From positions 62,001-126,000 of the forward strand of contig NZ_JNXT01000017.1 in NCBI RefSeq assembly GCF_000716675.1: a DNA stretch of 64,000 bases. Direction: 5' to 3'. This document shows positions 1 through 8,714 of the stretch, in pieces. The DNA is from Streptomyces alboflavus (GTDB lineage Bacteria; Actinomycetota; Actinomycetes; Streptomycetales; Streptomycetaceae). Both the position numbers and the translations under genes were made by a program. Numbering within the stretch: the stretch's first letter is position 1; the number at the start of each line of letters is the position of its first letter. The notes under the pieces are model-generated. The model was not told the origin of the DNA. It made no database searches and saw only the letters and a list, made by a program, of their open reading frames with translations.

Positions 1-126
1 GGTCAGGCGCCTTCCGCTCGGCCCGCTCAGAGCAGGGCTCGATTTACGTCGTAACTCCCAGTTTCTCCCACCGCTATCCCGCTTCTGACCAGCTCTTCCG
101 GACCAGTCACGGACCAAAACCCCGAC

Positions 127-1515
127 TCACCCCTCAGGCGCCGCGCCCTGGCTGACGCGGTCCCACTCCTGCATGGACTGCTCAATCAGCCGGTTGGCCT
201 GCTCCCTGACGCCATCCAGGAACTTGGCGTAGTGGCGGAAGAGGACTTCGATGCTCTGGCCCGCGCGGCGAGCGCATTCGGCCGGGTCCACACCGGAGTA
301 CAACCAGAACGAGATCCCGGCGTGCCGGAGATCGTAGGGCCGCTTGGCCAGCCCGGAGGCGAGTTCCGTGCGGGTCAGCACGTACTTCCGTGCCCGCCCC
401 CACGTAATGCCATACGCAGACGCGTCCACGTAGTTGCCGGCCTCATTCCGGAACAGTCGACCGTCCGGCGCCACGCCGAACCGTTCGATGTGTGCCCGCA
501 GGATCCGCACGAACTTCGGCGGGATGGGCACAGGCCGGGTCGCGGTAGCCGCGCGGCGTTTGAGCGAGTGCACCTCGTGTACCGCGCCGTCGTCCGTCCA
601 CTCCTTGCCCGCGGTGATGACGCCGCCCGAAAGGTTGAGCATCCCCCATCCGGTCTCGGGCAGATGGCACTGTTCGAGCCGGAGGTGGATGACCTCCGCG
701 GGCCGCATGGCCGCGTAGTACATGCAGCCGAAGAACGCCTCCAGGTGAGGGCCTCGCCCGCGCAGCTGAGCAACCGCCGCGAGCAGCCGGTCGACTTGGG
801 CCGGATTGGGGACGGCAGCCGGGTCCACCTCCTCGTTGACCGCCGGAGCGTTCCACCTGAGCCCGTTTAGGGGGCTCTCCGCGAAGTAACCTTTCTCCAC
901 GGCGGTGTTGAGCACTTCGTTGAACGCAGCCCGCTTGCGCCGCGCTGTCTTAGCCGCAGCCGCTTTGCCGTCCAGCTTGCGACACAGGGCGTCCAGCGCC
1001 CGTCGCAGCACATCGGCTTCCGCGAGAGCACCGACGGGCAAGGAGTTTCGCTTCAGCCAGTCCAGGGCTTTCCGCCACTCCTCGGTCGGCTCTTGGGCCC
1101 ATGCGTTCTTGTTGAACGCCCACGAGTACAAGGCGCGCCGCAGCACCCGCGGCTCCGGATAGGTTGCGCCAGGGTGCACCAGGGCAGGCGTGATGGTGGC
1201 GAATGCGTCGGCCAGGGTACGGCGGGTGTTTCCCGGTGTACGGTCCCACCGTTGATCGATGTATTCGTGGGCAAGGTCGTACCACGTCGTCCGCTGCTTG
1301 ATGGCTCGCAGCTCGGACGCCGGCAGACCCGTGTGCTCATCGAAAGGCTCGCCCTCACGCGCCGCCGTCATCAGCTTCGCGTGCCTGCTCTCGGCGAGCC
1401 CGATAGTCATGAATGACTCTGATTTTTCACGTCCGTTGACCGTCCACCGGACCATAAACGCCTTGCGCCGGTCAGGGCGCTCGCGTATGTCCCAGAAACG
1501 GACGTTGTAACTCAT
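127..1515 (-). CDS. int: Tyrosine-type site-specific integrase
   Basis: Phage/ICE-type tyrosine recombinase that would integrate and excise a genetic element by strand exchange at att sites. The C-terminal catalytic domain shows the first catalytic Arg in AAMRPAEVIHLRLE, the box-II motif as RPYDLRHAG (Tyr where most relatives have His), AGQS in place of the usual GHS, and the nucleophile Tyr in LFRHYAKFL. The N-terminal third looks like a SAM-like arm-binding and core-binding region. I chose the ATG giving MSYNV because it forms an ATGA overlap with the excisionase stop; a TTG two codons upstream is also possible. About 462 residues, normal for actinomycete ICE integrases. The two substitutions of conserved His occur in relatives and do not by themselves imply inactivity. 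Confidence 0.93.
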   Translation of the reverse strand: MSYNVRFWDIRERPDRRKAFMVRWTVNGREKSESFMTIGLAESRHAKLMTAAREGEPFDEHTGLPASELRAIKQRTTWYDLAHEYIDQRWDRTPGNTRRTLADAFATITPALVHPGATYPEPRVLRRALYSWAFNKNAWAQEPTEEWRKALDWLKRNSLPVGALAEADVLRRALDALCRKLDGKAAAAKTARRKRAAFNEVLNTAVEKGYFAESPLNGLRWNAPAVNEEVDPAAVPNPAQVDRLLAAVAQLRGRGPHLEAFFGCMYYAAMRPAEVIHLRLEQCHLPETGWGMLNLSGGVITAGKEWTDDGAVHEVHSLKRRAATATRPVPIPPKFVRILRAHIERFGVAPDGRLFRNEAGNYVDASAYGITWGRARKYVLTRTELASGLAKRPYDLRHAGISFWLYSGVDPAECARRAGQSIEVLFRHYAKFLDGVREQANRLIEQSMQEWDRVSQGAAPEG

Positions 1516-1709
1516 CGCCAAGTGTCAAAATCTCTCTCGCAAGCGTCCCACCAGGCATCCAGATCTGTGCGACGGCACCGGAGTTCGCCATTGGGCAGCT
1601 TGATCATGCGGGGGGCTTGCCCGCGGGCGCGCATGCGGTAGAACGCCGACGGACTCATGCGGATCTCCGCAAGAACCTCGGTCAGCTTCAGCGCAGGAGG
1701 ACGAGCCAT
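1512..1709 (-). CDS. xis: AlpA/Xis-like helix-turn-helix excisionase
   Basis: A 65-residue MerR-type winged-helix protein of the AlpA/excisionase class. LTEVLAEIRMSPSAFYRMR forms the helix-turn-helix and the following RCRRTDLDAWWD segment is the typical wing and terminal helix. Such proteins bend DNA at att sites and bias the partner integrase towards excision. The gene directly precedes and overlaps the integrase by four bases (ATGA), so the two are translationally coupled. An AAGGTG ribosome site lies about seven bases before the ATG. Function is inferred from family and position. Confidence 0.85.
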   Translation of the reverse strand: MARPPALKLTEVLAEIRMSPSAFYRMRARGQAPRMIKLPNGELRCRRTDLDAWWDACERDFDTWR

Positions 1710-2141
1710 GCAATTTCACCTTCGTATTGAGAAAGGCTTCATGCCGGAAATCCAGGCGTGCATCGATACGCGGCACAGACCAGCCGCCCTACTGGGCCAT
1801 CCATTGCGGAGTGACCGATAGAACGCAGCGGGGCATCGCGAATCGACCCAGCATGGGATTTTCCTCACGGCGCACAGGCGAGTGGCCAGGGAGGAGACCT
1901 GGCGTAGCAATCAGGCAGCCAAAGCCGTGGGCATGAAGACGCGGTCATTGATAGGGCAGCAGGCGGCAGCAGCGCCCTCTACCTCCTCGCGAATGCGTGC
2001 GGCACTGCCAACTGCGTCCGCCACGACTCCACCGCCAAGCACAGCCGCGTGCGAACACCATCAATGCTCTGCACGATCCCCGGTTTCGCTAACCGGGGAT
2101 CGTCTGCTATGTATCGCGCAGCACGAAAAGGGGGTCGCCCA
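1710..2141. other. Non-coding stretch upstream of xis
   Basis: I find no convincing gene here. It should contain the promoter of the xis-int pair at its left end. The only strong structure is the hairpin listed separately near its right end. Possible reading frames on either strand have no family resemblance or ribosome site. Confidence 0.5.
2074..2102 (-). terminator. Strong hairpin, probable terminator
   Basis: A perfect 12-bp stem (CGATCCCCGGTT paired with AACCGGGGATCG) closes a 5-base TCGCT loop. It lies about 40 bases downstream of the stop of the leftward winged-helix gene and fits a terminator for it. There is no clear U-tract, as is common in high-GC actinomycetes. Confidence 0.6.
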
Positions 2142-2594
2142 TCAGCACCCCTGTCGTCTCCATGAGGACGACAGCCGGTAGGACCGGAGAGCGGGGGTCG
2201 CTCCGTCCGTGCCGAGCGTCAGAAGCCCGTCTTCGGTGAGTCGGCTGAGGCTACGGGCCACGACACACTCGGGGGCACCAACGGCGCAGGCGACTTGTCG
2301 GAGTGCGGCTCCGGGGTGCATCGCGACGTGCGCGACAACCGCTCGATCACGACGGTAGCCCCGTTGCACCAGGTCCTCCCCGAACAGCCCGGCCGCGCAG
2401 ACGCAGAGACAGAGCGCCGTGGAAAGCGCGCCATAGTCTCCCGTCTCCTGCGCGGTCCACGCGTTCAGGGCGCCGAGCGCCAAGAGGATGGGGGCAGTGA
2501 AGCGGGTGGATCGGAGAGCGGGATTCGACAGATGGGCCTCCTTGAGACGAGCCTCAGCCACGAGGCCGAGCAGGACGGGGGTACGGGCTCCCAA
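2142..2594 (-). CDS. Small protein with hydrophobic segment and winged-helix-like C-terminus
   Basis: I do not recognise the family. The N-terminal half has one or two hydrophobic stretches (APILLALGALNAW and STALCLCVCAAGLF). The C-terminal half reads like a winged helix: an AALRQVACAVGAP helix pair, the recognition-helix-like CVVARSLSRLTEDGLL, then a short wing. A membrane-tethered or MarR-like regulator is possible. The start is uncertain. The longest frame begins at a TTG without a good ribosome site, while a CTG at base 2531 lies five bases after a perfect AAGGAGG. The Tn7-like element sits about 140 bases upstream and may have separated the gene from its promoter. Confidence 0.5.
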   Translation of the reverse strand: MGARTPVLLGLVAEARLKEAHLSNPALRSTRFTAPILLALGALNAWTAQETGDYGALSTALCLCVCAAGLFGEDLVQRGYRRDRAVVAHVAMHPGAALRQVACAVGAPECVVARSLSRLTEDGLLTLGTDGATPALRSYRLSSSWRRQGC

Positions 2595-2730
2595 GGCGTC
2601 CGGCCTGCATGCCGGTCTGCCCGAAGCCCGCGTCCCTTCGCTGACCTGGTGTTTTCCGGGACGCTGTACGTTGACATGGTCTCGGAGGAGGTTCCAGTCC
2701 TTTGGGGCTCTTTCCCGTCTGCCGTGGGCG

Positions 2731-2735
2731 AATCC
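2731..2735. repeat. Left 5-bp target duplication of the Tn7-like element
   Basis: AATCC directly abuts the terminal TGT of the element. The identical AATCC follows the terminal ACA on the other side. Five-base duplications are characteristic of Tn7/Mu-like (TnsB-type) transposition. Confidence 0.93.
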
Positions 2736-2831
2736 TGTCCTTTGACAGCGAACCCAGTCGCTTTGTCATCCAATCGAGGCGTTTGACAGCGAACCCAGTC
2801 GTTTCGGCTTCTTTGACAGCGAATCTAGTCG
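2736..2831. repeat. Left transposon end with three TnsB-type binding repeats
   Basis: Three 20-bp repeats of consensus TTTGACAGCGAAYCYAGTCG start at 2741, 2782 and 2812, all in the same orientation. A degenerate fourth (CTTTGTCATCCAATCG) lies between the first two. The first is joined to the terminal TGTCC. Spaced arrays of this type are bound by TnsB at the left ends of Tn7-like elements. Confidence 0.85.
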
Positions 2832-2859
2832 TGAGGGGCGAGCGGGCTGGGGGTGTCGT

Positions 2860-3612
2860 ATGTCGGTATCGGCTGGGTCGGAAGGGGCGGCGCCGTACGT
2901 CGAGGTGTCGAGTGTGGTGGGCAAGCGTGAGCGTCGTCGGCGTCCGCTGTTGGACTGTGTGTCGGTCAGGTTCGAGGACGTTCGTCCGGTGCGGCCGTTT
3001 CGGTGGCCGCCGGGTGGGCGCTATTTCCCGGGCTGGTACTGGGCGGCGACGACTCGGCAGCATGTCGGTTTCGAGTCGTGGCTGGAGCGGGACCGTCTCG
3101 TGCTCATGGATTTCGATCCGGCTGTGGTGGGGGTCGCCTCCCAGCCGTTCTGGCTGCACTGGCACGACGGGACGCGTGAGCGTCGGCATGCCCCGGATTT
3201 CTTCGTGCGCCGCGCGGATGGCTCGGCCGTGGTTGTCGATGTCCGCGCCGACGACTGCATCGCACCGCGCGATGCGGAAGCGTTCGAGGTGACGCGCCGG
3301 GCCTGCGCCGACGCCGGGTGGGGCTTTGAGCGGGTGGGGAGGCCGGAGGCGGTGCTGCTGGCGAACGTGCGGTGGCTCTCGCGTTACCGTCACCCGCGCT
3401 GTCGACAGCATCCGGTGGCGGCCCGGCTGATGGAAGTCTTCTCGCAACCGGTGCCGCTGATGGCCGGGGCCGACAGCGCCGGCGACCGGCTCGCGACGCT
3501 GCCTGTGTTGTTCCACCTTCTGTGGCGGCAGGAGTTGTCCGCCGAGGGGATGTCGGTCGAGCTGCTGGGGCCGCGCACGGTCGTGCGCCTCGCCGGTGGG
3601 GGTGCCGGATGA
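2860..3612 (+). CDS. tnsA: TnsA-like endonuclease subunit of heteromeric transposase
   Basis: Restriction-enzyme-fold nuclease that would cut the 5' ends of the transposon so that it leaves its donor by cut-and-paste. The catalytic core is visible as FESWLERDRLVLMDFDP (acidic residue), HAPDFFVRRADGS (the PD of the PD-(D/E)XK fold) and VVVDVRADD, where Arg stands in place of the usual Lys. A winged-helix-like C-terminal domain follows, as in Tn7 TnsA. It is 250 residues long, close to family length. The stop overlaps the tnsB start (ATGA). The Arg for Lys change is the one deviation from the classical active site. Confidence 0.88.
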   Translation: MSVSAGSEGAAPYVEVSSVVGKRERRRRPLLDCVSVRFEDVRPVRPFRWPPGGRYFPGWYWAATTRQHVGFESWLERDRLVLMDFDPAVVGVASQPFWLHWHDGTRERRHAPDFFVRRADGSAVVVDVRADDCIAPRDAEAFEVTRRACADAGWGFERVGRPEAVLLANVRWLSRYRHPRCRQHPVAARLMEVFSQPVPLMAGADSAGDRLATLPVLFHLLWRQELSAEGMSVELLGPRTVVRLAGGGAG

Positions 3613-3900
3613 CGGAGCAGGGACGGCGGGTTCCACCGACAGCCCGGATCGCGGAGTACCCCAAGAACGCGGCTGACCAGGCCCGTTGGTGGGAGGGGCA
3701 CATCCTGGAGGTGTTGCACGGTTTGCCGCCGGATGCTCCCCAGGGGGCGGTGCCGCGGCCGGAGTTCGACCCCAGGCTGCACTCGCTGGCCGAACGCGAG
3801 CGGGCCAAGGCTGCCGAGCTGACGGCGGCGGGTCATCGGATGACGGCCAGTGGCGTCAAGCAGCGGCGCCAGCGTTATCGCCGCGACGGGCTGGTTGGGC
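3609..3900 (+). pseudogene. tnsB: tnsB, 5' fragment (interrupted by insertion sequence)
   Basis: First 97 codons of the transposase gene, starting at an ATG that overlaps the tnsA stop. Reading then runs into the insertion sequence and stops about 120 bases inside it. The fragment contains the N-terminal basic region (VKQRRQRYRRDG), probably part of a helix-turn-helix DNA-binding domain. The last eight bases, GGTTGGGC, are the target duplication. Confidence 0.9.
3893..3900. repeat. Left 8-bp target duplication of the IS256-family element
   Basis: GGTTGGGC precedes the GAGG terminus of the insertion sequence and recurs identically after its other end. Eight-base duplications are normal for the IS256 family. 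Confidence 0.93.
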
Positions 3901-5382
3901 GAGGATGTCAACTGGGTTGTGTGCGTTCGGTGTTGTGCTCCGTGGGTTCTGATTCCTGCCGTGGTTACTGTCTGTTGATGTTGGTCAGAGTGGGAGTCGG
4001 TCGCCGAAGCGGATCTTGAACTGGTTCATGGCGCGGTTCCAGCCGAGGGTTCCGGTGCCGCGGACGCGGCCGGCGGGGACCTTCGTTCCGTTGCCGTCGA
4101 TGTGGCGGCCTTCGATGTTGCGGATGCCGAGGTAGAGCATCTTCAGTGCGGCGTCGTCGGACGGGAAGTGCCCGGAGGTTTTGACGAGTTTGCGCAGATT
4201 GCGGTTCATCGACTCGATCGCGTTTGTTGTGTATATGACGCGGCGTATGTCCTGGTCGAAGTCGAGGAACGGGATGAACTGGGCCCAGGCGTTCTCGAAC
4301 ACGCTGATCGTGCCGGGACACTTCCGGCCCCACTCCTCCCGGACGGTCTCGAGGGCCTCCAGGGCGCCTGTCTCGTCCACGGCGGTGTAGACGGGCTTGA
4401 GTGCGGCGGCGACCTTCTTGCGGTCGGTGGAGTTCACGTATTTCAGCGCCGACCTGATCAAGTGAACGACGCAGAGCTGCGTGACGGCCGCGGGCCAGAC
4501 GGCCTCGATCGCCTCGGGCAGGCCCTTGAGGCCGTCGCAGCACACCACGAGCGCGTCCCGCACGCCTCGGTGCTTGAGCTGGGTCAGAACGTGGAGCCAG
4601 AACTTGGCGCCTTCGTTGTCCTGCAGCCAGATGCCCAGGACGTTCTTGATCCCGTCCACGTCGACGCCGATGACCAGGTGGGCGGCCTTGTTGACGACGT
4701 GCCCGTTGTCCCTGACCTTGATCCGGATCGCATCGATGTACAAGATCGGATAGCACTCGTCCAAAGGACGGTCCTGCCAGCTCTTGACCTCGTCCGCGAT
4801 CACGTCCGTGACCTTCGACACCAGCGCCGGGGACACCTCGGCACCGTAGACCTCGTACAGGTGGGCGGTGATGTCGCGGGTGGTCATGCCGCGCGCGTAC
4901 AGCGACAGGATCATCTCGTCGACCTGGCCCAGCCGGCGCGTCCCCTTGGGCACGATCTTCGGCTCGTACTCGCCCCGACGGTCCCGCGGCACGTCGATGT
5001 CGACCGGGCCGGTCGTGGTCGTCACCGTCTTCGGATACGAGCCGTTGCGGTTGTTGCCGCTGCCCCGCCCCGCCGGATCCCCGGCCTCATAGCCGAGATG
5101 ATCGCTCAGCTCGGCCTGCAGAGCCCGCTCGATGACCTGCTTCATCATCTGCTGCAACAGCCCGCCTTGGCCATCCAGGCCGATCCCGGACTCCTTCGCG
5201 TCCGCGATCAACGCGTCGATCGCCTCCGGCGACAGCACCCTCTTCACCCGCTCCACGGCCTCAGCACGGCCCTGCTCAATGTCCTGCCCAGATATCACGG
5301 TGTGTCACTTTCCGTTCAGGGCAGGAACCAGAACCAAACAGGAGCAATCATCCCCTACTCACACACTCTGGTGTACACCCTC
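3901..5382 (-). mobile_element. IS256-family insertion sequence inside tnsB
   Basis: A 1,482-bp element with imperfect terminal inverted repeats of about 25 bp. One end reads GAGGATGTCAAC and the other, inverted, GAGGGTGTACAC; both continue to a TGTGTG block. About 17 of 25 positions match. It carries one transposase gene reading leftwards, opposite to tnsB. The flanking eight-base duplications are identical, which suggests a recent insertion. Confidence 0.94.
3985..5298 (-). CDS. IS256-family (mutator-type) transposase
   Basis: A 437-residue DDE transposase that cuts and joins the ends of its insertion sequence. Recognisable family landmarks are LSDHLGYEAGDPAGRGSGNN near the N-terminus, GxYxPxIVPKGTRRL-like sequence, YIDAIRIKV with the first Asp, VVCCDGLKGLPEAI with the second Asp, CVVHLIRSALKYV, and the catalytic Glu in YTTNAIESMNRNLRK. 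Length is standard for IS256/mutase enzymes. It appears intact, with no frameshift, so the element may still be able to move. Confidence 0.95.
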   Translation of the reverse strand: MISGQDIEQGRAEAVERVKRVLSPEAIDALIADAKESGIGLDGQGGLLQQMMKQVIERALQAELSDHLGYEAGDPAGRGSGNNRNGSYPKTVTTTTGPVDIDVPRDRRGEYEPKIVPKGTRRLGQVDEMILSLYARGMTTRDITAHLYEVYGAEVSPALVSKVTDVIADEVKSWQDRPLDECYPILYIDAIRIKVRDNGHVVNKAAHLVIGVDVDGIKNVLGIWLQDNEGAKFWLHVLTQLKHRGVRDALVVCCDGLKGLPEAIEAVWPAAVTQLCVVHLIRSALKYVNSTDRKKVAAALKPVYTAVDETGALEALETVREEWGRKCPGTISVFENAWAQFIPFLDFDQDIRRVIYTTNAIESMNRNLRKLVKTSGHFPSDDAALKMLYLGIRNIEGRHIDGNGTKVPAGRVRGTGTLGWNRAMNQFKIRFGDRLPL

Positions 5383-5390
5383 GGTTGGGC
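5383..5390. repeat. Right 8-bp target duplication of the IS256-family element
   Basis: GGTTGGGC, identical to the copy at the left border. Deleting the element and one of these copies joins tnsB in frame. Confidence 0.93.
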
Positions 5391-6988
5391 TGGCCGACGG
5401 CCGGACGGCCAAGCAGCTGCCTCCCTTCGGCCAGATCGCCCCGGCGGTGGTCGACGCGATGCGGCAGGCGATCGCCGAGACGACCGATGCCTCCTCAAGG
5501 ACAGTCCGATTCACCATCTGGCGGACCAAGCAGATCCTGGCAGCCGGCGAGGATGGCGACGGCATTGAAATGCCCCACGAGCGCACGCTCTACCGGCTGT
5601 TCGACAAACTGGCCGCCGGGACGCATGCGACCGGCTCGGCAACCACGCGCCGCTCGCTGCATGCGCGTCCGGCCGGCCCGTTCGGGGAAGTCCCGGCCAT
5701 TGCACCTGGCGAGTTGATGCAGATCGACTCCAGCCCGCTGGATGTCCTGGTCAGGCTGGACGACGGCATCGCGGAGAAGGTTGAGCTGACCGCGCTGGTC
5801 GATATCGCGTCCAGGTCGATCACTGCGGCGGTGCTGCGGCCGACGACGAAGGCGGCCGATGCCTCCGCCCTGGTGGCCCGCAGCATCACGCCGGACATGA
5901 TGCGTCCGGGCTGGTCGGAGTCGCTGCGCATGTCCCGGTCGGCACTGCCGCACCGCCGGCTGCTGGAATTGGACGAGCGGCTGGAGCATGCGGCGGCGCG
6001 GCCGGTGATCGTTCCGGAGACGGTCGTCTGCGACCACGGAAAGCTGTTCATCTCGAACAACTTCCGGGCCTCTTGCCGCTTTCTGGGCATCACGCTGCAG
6101 CCGACGCACAAGGCATCGCCCTTCGAGAAGGGAGTGATCGAAAAGACCCTGGGGTCCGTGGCGACGCTGTTTGCGCAGTTCGTCGCGGGTTACACCGGCC
6201 GGTCGGTGGACCGCCGCGGCCGGCACTTGGAGGACGGACCGCTGTGGTCGCTGCCCGAGCTGCAGGAACTGCTCGACGAGTGGATCGTCGCTGTCTGGCA
6301 GAACCGGCCGCACGACTCCCTGCGTGACCCCGACGCGCCGAAGCGGGCCTTCTCGCCGAACGAGAAGTACGCGATGCTGCTGGAGTCGAGCGGCTACGTC
6401 CCGGCCGCGCTGAGCGGTGAGGACTACGTCGAGTTGCTGCCGGAACGGTGGCAGGCGATCAACGCCTACGGCATCAAGATCAACCACCGCACCTACGACA
6501 GCCCGGAGTTGAACCCGCTGCGCCGTCAGCGCTCCGGCGTCGCCGAGAAGAACGGCTTGTGGGAGATCCACCACGACCCCTACGACGTGTCCCGGATCTG
6601 GGTACGCGACCGCCGCGGCGACAGGGACCGGTGGATCACGGTGTTTTGGCGGCACCTGCACCGCGTCGGCGTCCCGTTCGGCGAAATGGCCTGGGACCAC
6701 GCCCGCCAACGGGTCCAGGGCGGCAACGAGGCACAGATCGCGGATGCGGCTGCCGCCCTGCTCCAGCGCGCCCACGATGGCCCCCAGGATGAGCAGGGCC
6801 CTGCGGCCAAACGGTCTCAGAAAGATCGCCGGATTGCCGCCCGCACCCGGGCGACCGCCCCAGGCCGGGAGATCCCCGATCCGCCGGCCGACCGCGAACC
6901 AACGGATGAGGACACCGACACCTCGCCGGCCAAGGTCATCCCGCTAGGTCTGTTCGACCCGCTCGCCAACCCCTGGAGGCGCCCGTGA
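5391..6988 (+). pseudogene. tnsB: tnsB, 3' fragment (DDE transposase catalytic and C-terminal domains)
   Basis: Continuation of the Tn7/Mu-type transposase. Joined to the 5' part it gives 629 residues, with the break at codon 98. The RNase-H-fold triad is visible in rejoined numbering: Asp about 210 in MQIDSSPLDV, Asp about 312 in VVCDHGKLFI and Glu about 348 in KGVIEKTLG, a D,D(35)E arrangement. The C-terminal half holds the beta-barrel DNA-binding region (INHRTYDSPEL) and a charged tail that in relatives contacts TnsC. In its present state the fragment has no native start; frames that read into it from the insertion sequence are artificial. The stop overlaps the tnsC start. Confidence 0.9.
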
Positions 6989-8037
6989 CTCTCTCCAAGC
7001 CGACAGCCCGGCAAGCCGTGTTGCGGGAGGCCGACGCCGAGGCCGGCCGACAGCTGAACACCCTGACTGGATGGAACAGGTTCATCGACGGGCCGCCCGC
7101 GCCCCCGGCCCTGGCCTCCCGGAGCGCTTGGCAGCAGATGCCAGTATCCGAGCGGGACCTCTACGACGAAGACCGCCTGGACCATCACGCCCGCATGCTC
7201 ACGATCGCCACCTCGTTCGTCGAGAAGACGGCGATCTGCGGACGCCGGCTGGTCCTGCTCAACCGCCACGCGATCAGCGCCCGCCGAGGGCTGATCGTTT
7301 CCGGCCCCGCGGGCACCGGAAAGACCATCGCTATCACCCAGCTGGGACGCTCCCACGAACTCCTTGACCGGGCCCGGCACCCACACGTCACCGACCGCAT
7401 CCCGGTCGTCTATGTCACCGTCCCGCCGGCCGCGACGGCCCGCATGATCGCCACCGAGTTCGCCCGCTTCCTGGGACTGCCGGTGCGGGCCCGCTCGAAC
7501 ATGACCGACATCATCGAGGCCGTGGTCGGTGTCTGCACCGACACGCGCACCGGTCTGGTGCTGGTCGACGAGCTCCACAACATCTCACTCACCAGCCGCC
7601 ACGGCGCCGAAGTCGCCGACACCCTCAAGTACTTCTCCGAGCGCCTGCCCGCCACCTTCATCTATGCCGGCATCGACATCGCCGAATCCAGCCTGCTGTC
7701 CGGGACACGCGGCGCCCAGATCGCCGGCCGCTTCACCGTGATCCCCTCCCGCCCCTTCCCCTACAACAGCGAATGGAAGGGCCTGGTCGCCACCATGGAA
7801 GACACCCTCCGGCTCCACGACCACCGCCCCGGCACGCTCACCAGCCTGGACCGCTTCCTCCACGACCACACCGGCGGCATGATCGGATCCCTCTCACACG
7901 CCATCCGCGGAGCCGCGCTCGATGCCATCCTCACAGGCACCGAGAAGATCACCAAGAAGAGTCTGCAGGCCATTCCGCTCGACCACACCGCCCGCACCAC
8001 CGCCTCGATGGCCACGAAGACCGCAGCATGCCGATGA
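6985..8037 (+). CDS. tnsC: TnsC/TniB-like AAA+ ATPase
   Basis: ATP-dependent transposition regulator that links target choice (TniQ) to the transposase. Walker A is GPAGTGKT, about one third into the protein, and Walker B with the following sensor region is GLVLVDELHNIS. The SERLPATFIYAGIDI and GRFTVIPSRPF segments match the sensor-1 and arginine-finger part of TniB/TnsC ATPases. It has 350 residues, normal for the family. The start overlaps the tnsB stop, and the end overlaps tniQ as ATGA, so the four genes form one coupled operon. Confidence 0.92.
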   Translation: MTLSKPTARQAVLREADAEAGRQLNTLTGWNRFIDGPPAPPALASRSAWQQMPVSERDLYDEDRLDHHARMLTIATSFVEKTAICGRRLVLLNRHAISARRGLIVSGPAGTGKTIAITQLGRSHELLDRARHPHVTDRIPVVYVTVPPAATARMIATEFARFLGLPVRARSNMTDIIEAVVGVCTDTRTGLVLVDELHNISLTSRHGAEVADTLKYFSERLPATFIYAGIDIAESSLLSGTRGAQIAGRFTVIPSRPFPYNSEWKGLVATMEDTLRLHDHRPGTLTSLDRFLHDHTGGMIGSLSHAIRGAALDAILTGTEKITKKSLQAIPLDHTARTTASMATKTAACR

Positions 8038-8714
8038 ACAGCGAACTGCCGCCCCGGTATGCACCCCTACCGGTCCGCCTCCGCCCCTGCCTAGGAGAAT
8101 CCTCCGACTCCTACATCCGGCGCCTGGCCCGCGCCAACCATCTCAAGCCCAGCTTCCTGCACTGCTATCTCTCCGGCCCACCGCAGTGGTTCGCCAGGCC
8201 GCTCCTCGAACACCTCGCCACGGTCGCAGGCCACTCGCCCGAGGCACTCGAGCGCGCCCTGGCTGACGCCAGCGCCCTGGGCGGCGCCAACAGGCCACGC
8301 CGCCGCCTGCCCAGGAAGAATCCCTTCGCCCGGCGCCAGGACCTGGCGCACCAAATCACCCAAGAGGCCCTGAAAGGCACACGGATCCACACGCTCGCCA
8401 AGCGCTACAACCTCCGCTGCTGGGATATCCGCTTCGCCCTGGAGATCCCACGCCTGACCACCACAGAGACGGGACAGCTGGCCGACCCCATCACCGGCGA
8501 ACTCGCCGACCTGATCGAGAACATGATCAGCAGAGGGCTGAACAAGAGGCAGATCTGGATCGAGCTCATGGACGACCACGACTACCTGGTCAAATACCAC
8601 AGCATCCGCCACTACATCGACTACACGCGATCCGGCAGACAGCGCAAGAAGCGGTCAGCCTCCCCCTTGACATCCAACCTAGTCGCCCCAGGTCAGCGCA
8701 CTGCGCCCGACTAA
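8034..8714 (+). CDS. tniQ: TniQ/TnsD-like target-selection protein (short form)
   Basis: The N-terminus has the family signature LPVRLRPCLGESSDSYIRRL with the following ARANHL. TniQ proteins bind a target site or partner and recruit TnsC there. At about 226 residues it is a short form. The C-terminal part has a probable helix-turn-helix (RIHTLAKRYNLRCWDIRFAL) and a second helical block (SRGLNKRQIWIELMD), so it could read DNA directly. I chose the ATG overlapping the tnsC stop; an ATG six bases upstream is equally in frame. Its last codons run through a TnsB-type repeat of the right transposon end. Confidence 0.85.
   Translation: MNSELPPRYAPLPVRLRPCLGESSDSYIRRLARANHLKPSFLHCYLSGPPQWFARPLLEHLATVAGHSPEALERALADASALGGANRPRRRLPRKNPFARRQDLAHQITQEALKGTRIHTLAKRYNLRCWDIRFALEIPRLTTTETGQLADPITGELADLIENMISRGLNKRQIWIELMDDHDYLVKYHSIRHYIDYTRSGRQRKKRSASPLTSNLVAPGQRTAPD

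Noticed and set aside
1..126. tRNA or attachment site at the window edge
   Set aside because: I looked for a tRNA 3' end or CCA-type remnant next to the integrase and found no structure I could defend.
5132..5390. Apparent N-terminal extension of the tnsB 3' fragment
   Set aside because: These codons come from the insertion sequence and its border, not from tnsB; the true upstream part is at 3609-3900.
4102..5568. Long rightward frame antisense to the IS256 transposase
   Set aside because: It mirrors the transposase gene, has no family resemblance and is a by-product of high GC third positions.
5495..6775. Leftward 426-codon frame across tnsB
   Set aside because: Antisense shadow of the transposase with Arg/Val/Gln-rich low-information sequence.
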